Part shown: one piece after another, positions 26,355 through 34,324 of the stretch
Numbering within the stretch: position 1 is the stretch's first letter
Layout: each line of letters begins with the position of its first letter
Assembly: GCA_021155045.1 (NCBI GenBank)
Contig: JAJNQB010000017.1
Span: 186,001 to 250,000 of the forward strand
Origin: Arcticibacter sp.
GTDB lineage: Bacteria; Bacteroidota; Bacteroidia; 2-12-FULL-35-15
DNA: 64,000 bases
Direction: 5' to 3'
Translations under genes and position numbers: made by a program
The notes under the pieces: generated by a model
The model's input: the letters and a program-made list of their open reading frames with translations, nothing else
Told to the model about the DNA's origin: nothing
Database searches by the model: none

Positions 26355-27581
26355 GTGAAAGAAAAAATTAAAATACTTGCAAAAAATTATTACTCCGAAA
26401 TAGTGGAGATAAGAAGGTATTTACATACCAATCCAGAACTATCATTCGAAGAATACAATACATCAAATTATATTGCACAAAAATTAAAAGAATATACTAT
26501 TCCTTTTACACAAGGAATTGTGAAAACAGGAATCGTGGCTTTAATTGAAGGGAAAAATCCAACAAAAAAAGTTATTGCACTTCGAGCTGATTTAGATGCT
26601 TTGCCTATCATTGAAAAAAATGAATGTGATTATAAATCCCAAAACGAAGGGATTATGCATGCTTGCGGACACGATGTTCATAGTGCTTCTTTGCTTGGTG
26701 CCGCAAAAATTTTAAATGAGTTGAAAAATGAATTTGAAGGAACAATAAAATTAATTTTTCAACCAGGGGAAGAAAAATTACCTGGAGGAGCATCCTTAAT
26801 GATTAAAGAAGGCGTTCTTGAAAATCCCAAAGTTTCAAGCATTTTCGGACAACATGTTTTCCCTAGTATGGAAGTTGGAAAAGTTGGCTTTAAATCGGGA
26901 ATGTACATGGCAAGTACCGATGAATTATACTTAACAATAAAAGGCAAAGGTGGTCATGCAGCCATGACAAATGAATATAATAATCCTTTGCTAATTGCTT
27001 CTAAAATTTTATTAGAGCTACATAAAGCATTCATGGAAATGCCACCCGCTTATTCAATATTGGAAACGGATAATAAACCTAGCCCTCCTACTGTTTTAGC
27101 TTTCGGAAAAATAATTGGAAATGGCGCCACCAATGTTATACCTGAGGAGGTAAAAATTGAAGGAACGTTCAGAACCATGGATGAAATATGGAGAGTTGCA
27201 ACACATGCTAAAATGAAAAAAATTGCAGTAGATGTGGCGAAAAGTATGAATGGAACTTGCGAATTCAGGGTGGAAAAAGGATATCCTTTTTTGGTTAATG
27301 ACGATGTTATTACTTCAAAAGCACAAAAAGCTGCGGCAGAATATTTAGGTAAAGAAAATGTAGAAGAATTACCAATACGAATGACAGCGGAAGACTTTGC
27401 TTATTATTCGCAGCAGTTACCTGCTTGTTTTTATCGTTTGGGAACAGGTAACAAATCAAAAGGTATTATTAGCGGTGTACATACTTCTACTTTTGATATT
27501 GATGAAAAATCATTAGAAATTGGAGCAGGATTAATGGCTTGGCTTGCTATTAATGAATTAATGCCGATACGAAATCTGTAA
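26355..27581 (+). CDS. M20D amidohydrolase (hippurate hydrolase / N-acyl amino acid deacylase family)
   Basis: A 408-residue zinc amidohydrolase starting with GTG at 26355. Motifs are those of the M20D subfamily: RRYLHTNPELSFEE near residues 20-33, ALRADLDALPI near 75-85, HACGHDVHSASLLG near 100-113 (Cys, His and His metal ligands), FQPGEEKLPGGA near 136-147, and an insertion (dimerisation) domain about 185-290. M20D members remove acyl groups from amino acids or peptides in the cytosol. No signal peptide is seen. The last codons overlap an inverted copy of the 25-bp dispersed motif. Confidence 0.92.
   Translation: MKEKIKILAKNYYSEIVEIRRYLHTNPELSFEEYNTSNYIAQKLKEYTIPFTQGIVKTGIVALIEGKNPTKKVIALRADLDALPIIEKNECDYKSQNEGIMHACGHDVHSASLLGAAKILNELKNEFEGTIKLIFQPGEEKLPGGASLMIKEGVLENPKVSSIFGQHVFPSMEVGKVGFKSGMYMASTDELYLTIKGKGGHAAMTNEYNNPLLIASKILLELHKAFMEMPPAYSILETDNKPSPPTVLAFGKIIGNGATNVIPEEVKIEGTFRTMDEIWRVATHAKMKKIAVDVAKSMNGTCEFRVEKGYPFLVNDDVITSKAQKAAAEYLGKENVEELPIRMTAEDFAYYSQQLPACFYRLGTGNKSKGIISGVHTSTFDIDEKSLEIGAGLMAWLAINELMPIRNL
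27556..27580 (-). repeat. 25-bp dispersed motif, copy 3 (inverted)
   Basis: On the minus strand: TACAGATTTCGTATCGGC followed by ATTAATTC. It includes the last codons of the amidohydrolase gene and two bases of its stop, so this copy has been taken into coding sequence or arose there. Confidence 0.5.
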
Positions 27582-27587
27582 TACTAA

Positions 27588-27617
27588 GTAAGAAATAATT
27601 TTTGGACTATTTCTTAC
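27588..27617. terminator. Perfect hairpin between convergent genes
   Basis: GTAAGAAATA and TATTTCTTAC pair over ten bases around a ten-base loop between the convergent amidohydrolase and thioesterase genes. There is no proper T run, so termination is only likely. Confidence 0.45.
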
Positions 27618-27639
27618 CAATTATTGGTATAACATAAAT

Positions 27640-28083
27640 CTATTTCATCACTTTATTTTTTGCAACTACACTACAAGTAAATCTGCTGATACAAGTTAGG
27701 TCGTTGGTTTCATCATAAATTTTAATTTCCCAAATACGGTTCATTCCTTTTATATGCAAAGGCTTGCAGATTGCAGTTACAATACCACTTGTTACTGTTT
27801 TAATATGATTTGCATTTATTTCTATTCCAACGCCAATAAAAAAATCGGGATTCACAGTTAGCCAAGTAGCAATGCTTCCTAATGTTTCAGCTAATGCTAC
27901 ATTTGCCCCTCCGTGTAATAAGCCAAAAGGTTGTTTTGTGCGTTCATCAACGGGCATTGTTCCTTTTATAAAATTTTCTCCAATTTCAGTGATTTTTATA
28001 CCTAAAGATTCCGAAAGCGTTTTGGCGTTCATCCAGTCTATGTCCTTTACAGAAGGGTTTCCGAACCAAATTTTGTTTGTCAT
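27640..28083 (-). CDS. Hotdog-fold thioesterase, PaaI/MenI-like
   Basis: A 147-residue single hotdog domain. FGLLHGGANVALAETLGSIA near residues 53-72 is the PaaI/YdiI-type active-site region, with the HGG turn and the catalytic Glu in ALAETLGS. Such enzymes hydrolyse acyl-CoA thioesters, for example 1,4-dihydroxy-2-naphthoyl-CoA in menaquinone synthesis (MenI) or phenylacetyl-CoA-pathway thioesters. Neighbouring genes do not decide which. It is a monocistronic gene, transcribed away from typA. Confidence 0.85.
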   Translation of the reverse strand: MTNKIWFGNPSVKDIDWMNAKTLSESLGIKITEIGENFIKGTMPVDERTKQPFGLLHGGANVALAETLGSIATWLTVNPDFFIGVGIEINANHIKTVTSGIVTAICKPLHIKGMNRIWEIKIYDETNDLTCISRFTCSVVAKNKVMK

Positions 28084-28188
28084 AATAGATTATTTTTTGT
28101 ACTCTTTTAGTTAGCAACAAAAATACTCAAATTCGACTAACATCAATTATAATACGTTGGGCATGAAGCAACATTACAATAAAATCAC

Positions 28189-28196
28189 TACTTTTG
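28189..28196 (+). promoter_or_regulatory. Likely -7 box of the typA promoter
   Basis: TACTTTTG matches TAnnTTTG exactly and lies 62 bases before the typA start codon. I see no convincing -33 TTG at the normal distance (the nearest is 29 bases upstream), so this is tentative. Confidence 0.4.
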
Positions 28197-28257
28197 CAGC
28201 CTTAAAATAATCAGCGCTTCATTTTTTGCGTTGTACTAATAAATTTATAAAAACAAA

Positions 28258-30066
28258 ATGCAAAACATTAGAAACATTGCCATTATTGCCCATGTCGATC
28301 ATGGAAAGACAACATTGGTTGACAAAATTTTACACACAGGTAAATTATTTCGTGAAAATCAAGAATCAGGAGAATTGATTTTAGACAATAACGATTTAGA
28401 GCGAGAAAGAGGAATTACAATTTTGGCAAAAAATGTATCGGTTAGATACAAAGGAACTAAAATTAATATTATTGATACTCCTGGACATGCCGATTTTGGA
28501 GGAGAAGTAGAGCGCGTGTTAAATATGGCAGATGGTGTTGTACTTTTAGTAGATGCATTTGAAGGACCAATGCCACAAACCCGTTTTGTTACTCAAAAAG
28601 CATTGGCACAAGGCAAAAAAGTAATTTTGGTTATTAATAAAGTAGATAAACCAAATTGTCGGCCAGACGAAGTGCATGATCAAGTTTTTGATTTGTTTTT
28701 TAATTTAGATGCTACAGAAGAACAGCTTGATTTCACAACTGTTTATGGCTCTTCTAAGCAAGGTTGGATGGGACCTGATTGGAAAAATCCAAGTACAGAT
28801 ATTACTCATTTATTAGATACGATTATTGAAAAATTTCCTGCAGCTCCACAAAATGAGGGTACATTGCAATTACAAATAACTTCGCTTGATTATTCTTCAT
28901 TTGTTGGACGTATTGCCGTTGGGCGTGTTATGCGAGGAACAGTAAAAGAAGGAATGCCTGTTTCTTTGGTAAAAAGAGATGGATCAATTGTAAAGTCTAG
29001 AGTAAAAGAACTTTTTACTTTTGAAGGTTTAGGAAAACAAAAATCAGCCTCTGAAAACGCAGGAGAAATTGTTGCTGTTACAGGAATTGAAGGTTTTGAA
29101 ATTGGAGATACTATTGCAGATTTTGAAAAACCAGAAGGATTAACCCCAATTGCTATTGATGAACCAACAATGAGTATGTTATTTACAATTAATAACTCCC
29201 CATTTTTTGGTAAAGAAGGAAAATTTGTAACATCTCGTCATATTCGTGAGCGCTTAGAAAAAGAGTTGGAAAAAAATCTAGCTATGCGTTTGGAAGAAAC
29301 AAATAGTGCCGATTCTTTTTTAGTGTTTGGTCGCGGAATTTTGCATTTATCAATTTTAATTGAAACAATGCGAAGAGAAGGATATGAATTGCAAGTTGGA
29401 CAACCGCAAGTTATTATTAAAGAAATTGATGGCGTTAAGTGTGAGCCGATTGAATACTTAACAGTAGATGTTCCAGAACAAAGTGCGGGGAAAGTTATTG
29501 AATATGTGAGCCAACGTAAAGGAGACATGTTGTTAATGGAACCAAAAGGAGATTTACAACATTTAGAGTTTGAAATTCCTTCTCGTGGAATTATTGGATT
29601 ACGTAATAATATTTTAACTGCTACTGCAGGTGAAGCAATTATGGCGCATCGTTTTAAAGCGTTTGAGCCTTGGAAGGGGGTTATTCCTAGTCGTAATAAC
29701 GGGGTATTAATTTCAGGAGAAATGGGAACTGCTATAGCATATTCAATTGATAAGCTGCAAGACAGAGGAAACTTTTTTGTTGAATCAGGCGATCCAATTT
29801 ACACAGGGCAAATTATTGGAGAAAATAACCGTCAAGATGATATTGTTGTAAACATTACAAAAGAGAAAAAATTAACAAATATGCGTGCGTCAGGAAGTGA
29901 TGATAAAATGCGCATTGTTCCAAAAATTAATTTTTCTTTAGAAGAAGCAATGGAATATATCCAAGCCGATGAGTATGTTGAAATTACCCCACAATCATTA
30001 CGTTTGCGTAAAGTAATTTTAGATGAAACCGAGCGTAAGCGTCAAGAGAAAAAGTTAGTTTCATAA
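28258..30066 (+). CDS. typA: Translational GTPase BipA/TypA
   Basis: A 602-residue ribosome-binding GTPase needed for 50S assembly at low temperature and under stress. The G1 loop AHVDHGKT is at residues 11-18, [12 protein letters not shown] near 73-84, [12 protein letters not shown] near 128-139. Domains II and III of EF-G type follow, then the BipA-specific C-terminal domain ([15 protein letters not shown] near 543). Length and motifs match the family. It has its own terminator. Confidence 0.98.
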   Translation: MQNIRNIAIIAHVDHGKTTLVDKILHTGKLFRENQESGELILDNNDLERERGITILAKNVSVRYKGTKINIIDTPGHADFGGEVERVLNMADGVVLLVDAFEGPMPQTRFVTQKALAQGKKVILVINKVDKPNCRPDEVHDQVFDLFFNLDATEEQLDFTTVYGSSKQGWMGPDWKNPSTDITHLLDTIIEKFPAAPQNEGTLQLQITSLDYSSFVGRIAVGRVMRGTVKEGMPVSLVKRDGSIVKSRVKELFTFEGLGKQKSASENAGEIVAVTGIEGFEIGDTIADFEKPEGLTPIAIDEPTMSMLFTINNSPFFGKEGKFVTSRHIRERLEKELEKNLAMRLEETNSADSFLVFGRGILHLSILIETMRREGYELQVGQPQVIIKEIDGVKCEPIEYLTVDVPEQSAGKVIEYVSQRKGDMLLMEPKGDLQHLEFEIPSRGIIGLRNNILTATAGEAIMAHRFKAFEPWKGVIPSRNNGVLISGEMGTAIAYSIDKLQDRGNFFVESGDPIYTGQIIGENNRQDDIVVNITKEKKLTNMRASGSDDKMRIVPKINFSLEEAMEYIQADEYVEITPQSLRLRKVILDETERKRQEKKLVS

Positions 30067-30083
30067 AAGTGAAAACTATAAAT

Positions 30084-30117
30084 AAAAAAGCCTCCGAATT
30101 TTTCGGAGGTTTTTTTT
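30084..30117 (+). terminator. Terminator after typA
   Basis: CCTCCGAA at 30091-30098 pairs with TTCGGAGG at 30102-30109 around a three-base loop, flanked by A and T runs. It faces the convergent lipoprotein gene and can serve both. Confidence 0.9.
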
Positions 30118-30133
30118 ATTAAGTCAATAAATA

Positions 30134-30646
30134 TTATGAATTCGGTTTAGCTTCTTTAGCTCTTAATGATTTAGACGCCTCAATCATACTTTCGGCTTGC
30201 TTTTCATCAAACATTTCTTCTTTTAAATTTTGAATAACATAAGATTTTTCGCCTGCTTTAACTACGGTATAAAAATGAAATTCAGGTTGTGTAATTTCAG
30301 ATTCCCAAAATAGCATAGTAGGTTCGTCTTTAATATAGCGTTTAAATTTATTTACATCATTACCTGCAATATCGCTTTTCATTAAAGCAACATCTCCATC
30401 ACTTTCTTCAATAGAAATTTGGAACTCTTTTCCAACTTTTATTTCTGTTGCTCCCCAAGATTGTTCAATTATTTCCATTTTCCCTTTTGTAGAATCAGGT
30501 GCCATAATTGTCATTTTAGTTCCACTAACAGTTATTTCTGTTTGTACCATTCCGGGTATTGTAACTGTGTCTTCTGTTTTTGAGCCACCACAACTTGCAA
30601 TTAATAAAACTGCTGGTGTAGCCAATAATAAAAATAGTTTTTTCAT
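30134..30646 (-). CDS. Hypothetical lipoprotein (170 aa)
   Basis: The N-terminus MKKLFLLLATPAVLLIASCG is a lipoprotein signal with Cys19 as the lipidated residue, followed by GGSK. Members of this type are usually anchored to a membrane facing the periplasm. The mature 150 residues hold beta-rich sequence with no recognised family, and a Lys/Glu-rich C-terminal helix. It is a single gene, convergent with typA. Confidence 0.75.
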   Translation of the reverse strand: MKKLFLLLATPAVLLIASCGGSKTEDTVTIPGMVQTEITVSGTKMTIMAPDSTKGKMEIIEQSWGATEIKVGKEFQISIEESDGDVALMKSDIAGNDVNKFKRYIKDEPTMLFWESEITQPEFHFYTVVKAGEKSYVIQNLKEEMFDEKQAESMIEASKSLRAKEAKPNS

Positions 30647-30832
30647 CTGTATTTAGTTTGGTTGTATTTAGTATAACACAAATATAAGATATATATACAA
30701 TTTATCCCAAAACATATTTTTAATAAATAAATAACATTCTTCACTTTATTAAAAAGGGATTATTTGTTATTCAAATAAAAATGTAAGAAGTGTTGCCAAA
30801 ATAATTTTACTTTCGTTTAATAATAAACCATA

Positions 30833-31858
30833 ATGAAACTTACTTATCGGTCAGAAAATTTATTATTTAAGCATCCTTTTAAAATTGCTCATGGTATAAG
30901 GACAAACACGCCTGTAGTTTTTATCGAAATTGAATACAACAATTTTATTGGATGTGGAGAAGCAAGCCTGCCCCCATATCTGTTAGAAAATCAAAATTCA
31001 GTTATGGCTTTTCTAGAAAAGGCAAAAATTATTTTGAAAAACTTGGAATATCCTTTTCAGCTAAATGATGTTTTGAATAAAATTGATTGTATCGAGGAAA
31101 ATAATACAGCCGCAAAAGCTTCTATAGATATTGCCTTACATGATTTACTTGGAAAAATTGAAAATATACCCTGTTGGAAGTTATTCGACTTAAACACAAA
31201 TGAAACACCATATACCACTTTTACTATTGGAATAGATTCTATTGATATTATAAAACAAAAAGTTAAACAAGCTGAATCGTTTAAAATATTAAAAGTAAAG
31301 TTGAATGGCGAGAATGATAAAGAAATTATTACTGCTATCAGAAGTATCAGCGAACAACCAATTGCAATTGATGTTAATCAGGGATGGAAAAATAAAGAGG
31401 ACGCATTAAAAACGATAGAGTGGTTATGTAACAAAAATGTTTTATTAATAGAACAACCCTTACAAAAAGATAAATTAGATGATTCGCGTTGGTTATATGA
31501 AAAATCGCCTTTGCCAATAATTGCAGATGAAAGTGTTCAACGGTTAATTGATATAGAAAAGGTAAAAGATTGCTTTCATGGAATTAATATTAAATTAATG
31601 AAATGTACAGGATTGAATGAAGCAAGAAAAATGATTGTGAGAGCACGCGAATTAAAATTAAAAATATTGCTTGGATGTATGAGTGAATCATCTTGTGCTG
31701 TTTCTGCGGCAGCACAATTATCACCATTGGTAGATTATGCTGATTTAGATGCTCCATTATTAATTACAAATGATTTTTTTACTGGAATAAAATTTAATGA
31801 TGGGAAAATAGAACTGTCTGAAAAGGCTGGTATTGGTGTTGTTTTGAGAGGAGAGTAA
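30833..31858 (+). CDS. Dipeptide epimerase (enolase superfamily, L-Ala-D/L-Glu type)
   Basis: A 341-residue enolase-superfamily enzyme. KVKLN near residues 153-157 supplies the first catalytic Lys. Metal ligands are Asp in AIDVNQGW near 182, Glu in LIEQPL near 208 and Asp in IADES near 233; the second Lys lies in INIKLMKCTGL near 258-268. The late LGCMSES motif is typical of dipeptide epimerases and helps recognise the substrate's alpha-ammonium group. These enzymes epimerise L-Ala-D-Glu from peptidoglycan or related dipeptides. It could instead be a muconate- or MenC-like relative, but the motif set favours epimerase. It ends 61 bases before an opposing Lys/Ala gene. Confidence 0.85.
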   Translation: MKLTYRSENLLFKHPFKIAHGIRTNTPVVFIEIEYNNFIGCGEASLPPYLLENQNSVMAFLEKAKIILKNLEYPFQLNDVLNKIDCIEENNTAAKASIDIALHDLLGKIENIPCWKLFDLNTNETPYTTFTIGIDSIDIIKQKVKQAESFKILKVKLNGENDKEIITAIRSISEQPIAIDVNQGWKNKEDALKTIEWLCNKNVLLIEQPLQKDKLDDSRWLYEKSPLPIIADESVQRLIDIEKVKDCFHGINIKLMKCTGLNEARKMIVRARELKLKILLGCMSESSCAVSAAAQLSPLVDYADLDAPLLITNDFFTGIKFNDGKIELSEKAGIGVVLRGE

Positions 31859-31898
31859 ATTTTATAAAGGAAAGGAGGAAAATTAGGAGCAAAAAAAA

Positions 31899-31914
31899 AG
31901 GCTCTTTCGAGCCT
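31899..31914. terminator. Hairpin between the epimerase and H1-like genes
   Basis: AGGCTC and GAGCCT pair around TTTC, with an A9 run upstream and a T-rich stretch after. It can end both convergent genes; for the minus-strand gene it begins 5 bases past the stop. Confidence 0.75.
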
Positions 31915-31919
31915 CTTTC

Positions 31920-32051
31920 TTACTTTTTCTTTTTAGCTGCTTTTTTAGCAGTTTTTTTAGCTGCTTTTTTAGCTGCTTTTTTAGGAGCTTTTTTAGCTGC
32001 CTTCTTAGCAGCTTTTTTTGGAGCTGCTTTTTTTGTTGCTTTTTTTGCCAT
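31920..32051 (-). CDS. Histone H1-like Lys/Ala protein (43 aa)
   Basis: A 43-codon frame: ATG at 32049-32051, stop TAA at 31920-31922. Apart from the initial Met the protein consists only of Lys, Ala, two Pro and two Thr, in KKAA, PKKA and KKTA units. It resembles the repetitive tails of histone H1 and the histone-like proteins reported in Bacteroidota and Chlamydia, and the tails on L21 and bTHX in this window. Synonymous codons (GCT, GCA, AAA, AAG) vary, and a terminator follows directly, so it looks like a real gene rather than a chance run. Probable role: non-specific binding to nucleic acid (inference). Confidence 0.7.
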   Translation of the reverse strand: MAKKATKKAAPKKAAKKAAKKAPKKAAKKAAKKTAKKAAKKKK

Positions 32052-32387
32052 GGTTTTTTTGGTTATTAAATTATTTGATACGAAGTAAGAAAAATTATTA
32101 ACACAAAAAACATTTTTGCAATTTATTTTATTAACACAGATTTGTTCATATTGTTAATATCCTAAATCCCATTTTGTCTTTTTTAGATTGAAATTAAAAC
32201 CAATAGAAATATATAAAAGAACATTTTCATTTCATAAAAAAATAAAATCTTTTGTATGTGCTTATTTTATTGTCTGTTCAGGAGTGATTGCAAAAAAATA
32301 AAAATCAAACAGATAAAAAGGATAAATAAAAAAAGAACAAATTATTTCTAAAAAATAACGTATTAAAATATGGGAGGAGCCGAAAAA
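32052..32387. other. AT-rich non-coding gap
   Basis: 336 bases without a credible gene on either strand. It holds the upstream region of the Lys/Ala gene (minus strand) and the downstream end of the RsmB-type gene (its stop is at 32388). I see no RNA gene or repeat. No canonical promoter was found with confidence. Confidence 0.5.
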
Positions 32388-33617
32388 TTATTTTAATCTT
32401 TCTAATAATGCCATATAAAAACCATCGGCATTATAAGTATCAGGAGAATATCTTTTTTCTCCTAAAAGATTCCATTTTGTATTTTCATTATTTAAAAACC
32501 ATTTTATTTGATCCTCTCCTTCGCTAGGTAATATGCTACATGTAGCGTAAACCATTTGCCCACCAACTTTTGTTATATCAGAAAAATTAGTAAGTATTTC
32601 TTGCTGAATTTTTTTCACTCTTTCAATTTCTTCTATTGATAATTTCCATTTACTATCGGGATTTCTTTTTAAAACACCTAATCCAGAACATGGCACATCT
32701 AACAAAAGTCTATCGGCAGTATTTTTTAATCGTTTGGTAACTTTTGAAGAATCAATCCATCTTGTTTCTACAATATTTACCTCTGCTCTTGCAGTTCGTT
32801 TTTTTAATTCTAATAATTTTTTCTGTTTTGTATCTAAAGCAATAATTCTTCCTTTGTTTTTCATAAGAGCGGCTAAATGCAATGTTTTTCCGCCAGCTCC
32901 AGCACAAGCATCCACTACACGCATGCCAGATTTTACATTTAAAAACTCACTTACCATTTGCGATGCCGCATCTTGTACTTCAAACAATCCTTTATGAAAA
33001 GCTTCTGTTCTAAAAACATTTCTTGAAAATTTTAATTCAATAGCATCGGGCGACCAAGTAACTAAACTTGTTTCTTTAATGTTTTCTTCTGCTAATAATT
33101 GTTGTAATTCTTTTGTATTTGTTTTAAGAGTATTTGCTCTTAAAACCATATTTGGTTTTTGGTTTAATGCTTGAATTACTTTATCCCATTTTTTACCAAG
33201 TTCTTTTTCTCCTATTTCATCTAACCAATCAGGAAGAGATTCGCGCAATTTTCTGATTTTATAAAATTTTTCGAGTTGTGATATGGTCTTTTTTTCGTTT
33301 ACGGGTTTAAAATATTCACTTTCTGGCAAATCGTATCCGTCAAAAATTAAATAAGTTCCAAATATTATCCATAAATTTTTATCTGTTAGTTTAGTTTCTA
33401 TATTGGCTGCGGTATTCAATAGTCGCCAATTTCTTATAATATCATACGTTACCTCCGAAACAAAACTACGTTCTCGAACATCCCACTTTTTGTTTGCACG
33501 CATTATTTTTTCAATGGCTTTGTCGGCATATTCTCCTTTTTCAAAAACATCTTTTAAAACAGTAAAAATTGCTTTAACATGAAATATATGGTGTTTTAAA
33601 TAAAATATCTTTTTCAT
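32388..33617 (-). CDS. RsmB/NOP2-type RNA cytosine-5 methyltransferase
   Basis: I use the ATG at 33615-33617 (MKKIFYLKHH). The 409-residue enzyme has an N-terminal NusB-like helical domain (about 10-130) followed by the methyltransferase domain: DACAGAGGKTLHLA near residues 234-247 (SAM binding), LLLDVPCSGLGVL near 298-310 and MVYATCSILPSEGE near 345-358. The two Cys residues (PCSG and TCS) are the catalytic and release cysteines of m5C RNA methyltransferases. The NusB-like part favours a 16S rRNA enzyme like RsmB (m5C967). Its 5' end faces a divergent membrane-protein gene 71 bases away. Confidence 0.9.
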   Translation of the reverse strand: MKKIFYLKHHIFHVKAIFTVLKDVFEKGEYADKAIEKIMRANKKWDVRERSFVSEVTYDIIRNWRLLNTAANIETKLTDKNLWIIFGTYLIFDGYDLPESEYFKPVNEKKTISQLEKFYKIRKLRESLPDWLDEIGEKELGKKWDKVIQALNQKPNMVLRANTLKTNTKELQQLLAEENIKETSLVTWSPDAIELKFSRNVFRTEAFHKGLFEVQDAASQMVSEFLNVKSGMRVVDACAGAGGKTLHLAALMKNKGRIIALDTKQKKLLELKKRTARAEVNIVETRWIDSSKVTKRLKNTADRLLLDVPCSGLGVLKRNPDSKWKLSIEEIERVKKIQQEILTNFSDITKVGGQMVYATCSILPSEGEDQIKWFLNNENTKWNLLGEKRYSPDTYNADGFYMALLERLK

Positions 33618-33688
33618 GCTGCAAATATACACGAAATATTTCCGAATGATTGAATGTTCTTATTGCTTTAGCTCTGTATATTTGTGTG

Positions 33689-34324
33689 ATGAATGATAAT
33701 TATATAACGATTGGAAATTTTACATTATTTGAACCAACCACAGTTTTAACAGATGTGATTGTTTCTATACTGTGTATATATATATGTGTAACGCTTCGTA
33801 AAAATACGCTGTCGGATATTCAAAAAATGTGGACGTTGTTTTTTCTGTTTTTTGGTTTATCAACTCTTGTTGGTGGTTGTTCGCATGCTTTTTATCAAAT
33901 TCATGAAGGAGTGGGATACAAATTATTCTGGCTGACGATGCAGATATTCAATGGAGCAGCTGTAATGTTTGCTCAACTTGCTACATATACTAAAAAAGCT
34001 AAACAGATATTAGTAATCCAGTTTATTGTTTTTGTTTTTGCGGTATTATTTTTTCAAAAATTTATAGTGGTTATTATTAATAATATAATTTCTCTTATTC
34101 CTGTTATGCTATTAAATTTTCAAAAAGAGAAAAAAGCTATTTTCAATAAAAAAATTGCCTATGGAATTTTAATTTCATTTGCTCCCGCACTCATTCATGG
34201 GTTTAAAATTTCTTTTCATACTTTTTTTAATTATAATGATATAGCCCATATATTTATTATGTTGAGTTTGTATATTATCTTTTCTGGTGTAAATGAATTA
34301 GAAAACAAATTTATTCTGTTTTGA
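33689..34324 (+). CDS. Seven-helix membrane protein of unknown function
   Basis: I choose the ATG at 33689 (MNDNYITIGNFTLFEPTT); a TTG 39 bases earlier would add a hydrophobic piece. The 211-residue protein has about seven membrane segments, with GCSHAFYQIHEG near residue 65 and a His-containing loop (HGFKISFHTFFNYNDIAHIF) near 177-196. I recall DUF6962-like proteins in Bacteroidota with this arrangement, but I hold that match loosely. It is divergent from the RsmB gene, and its last 14 bases overlap the 3' end of the opposing T9SS gene. Confidence 0.65.
   Translation: MNDNYITIGNFTLFEPTTVLTDVIVSILCIYICVTLRKNTLSDIQKMWTLFFLFFGLSTLVGGCSHAFYQIHEGVGYKLFWLTMQIFNGAAVMFAQLATYTKKAKQILVIQFIVFVFAVLFFQKFIVVIINNIISLIPVMLLNFQKEKKAIFNKKIAYGILISFAPALIHGFKISFHTFFNYNDIAHIFIMLSLYIIFSGVNELENKFILF

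Noticed and set aside
31920..32051. Lys/Ala tandem unit as a CRISPR-like or satellite repeat
   Set aside because: The units are 12-base codon repeats with varied synonymous codons in one open frame with start, stop and terminator, so a protein-coding gene is the better reading.
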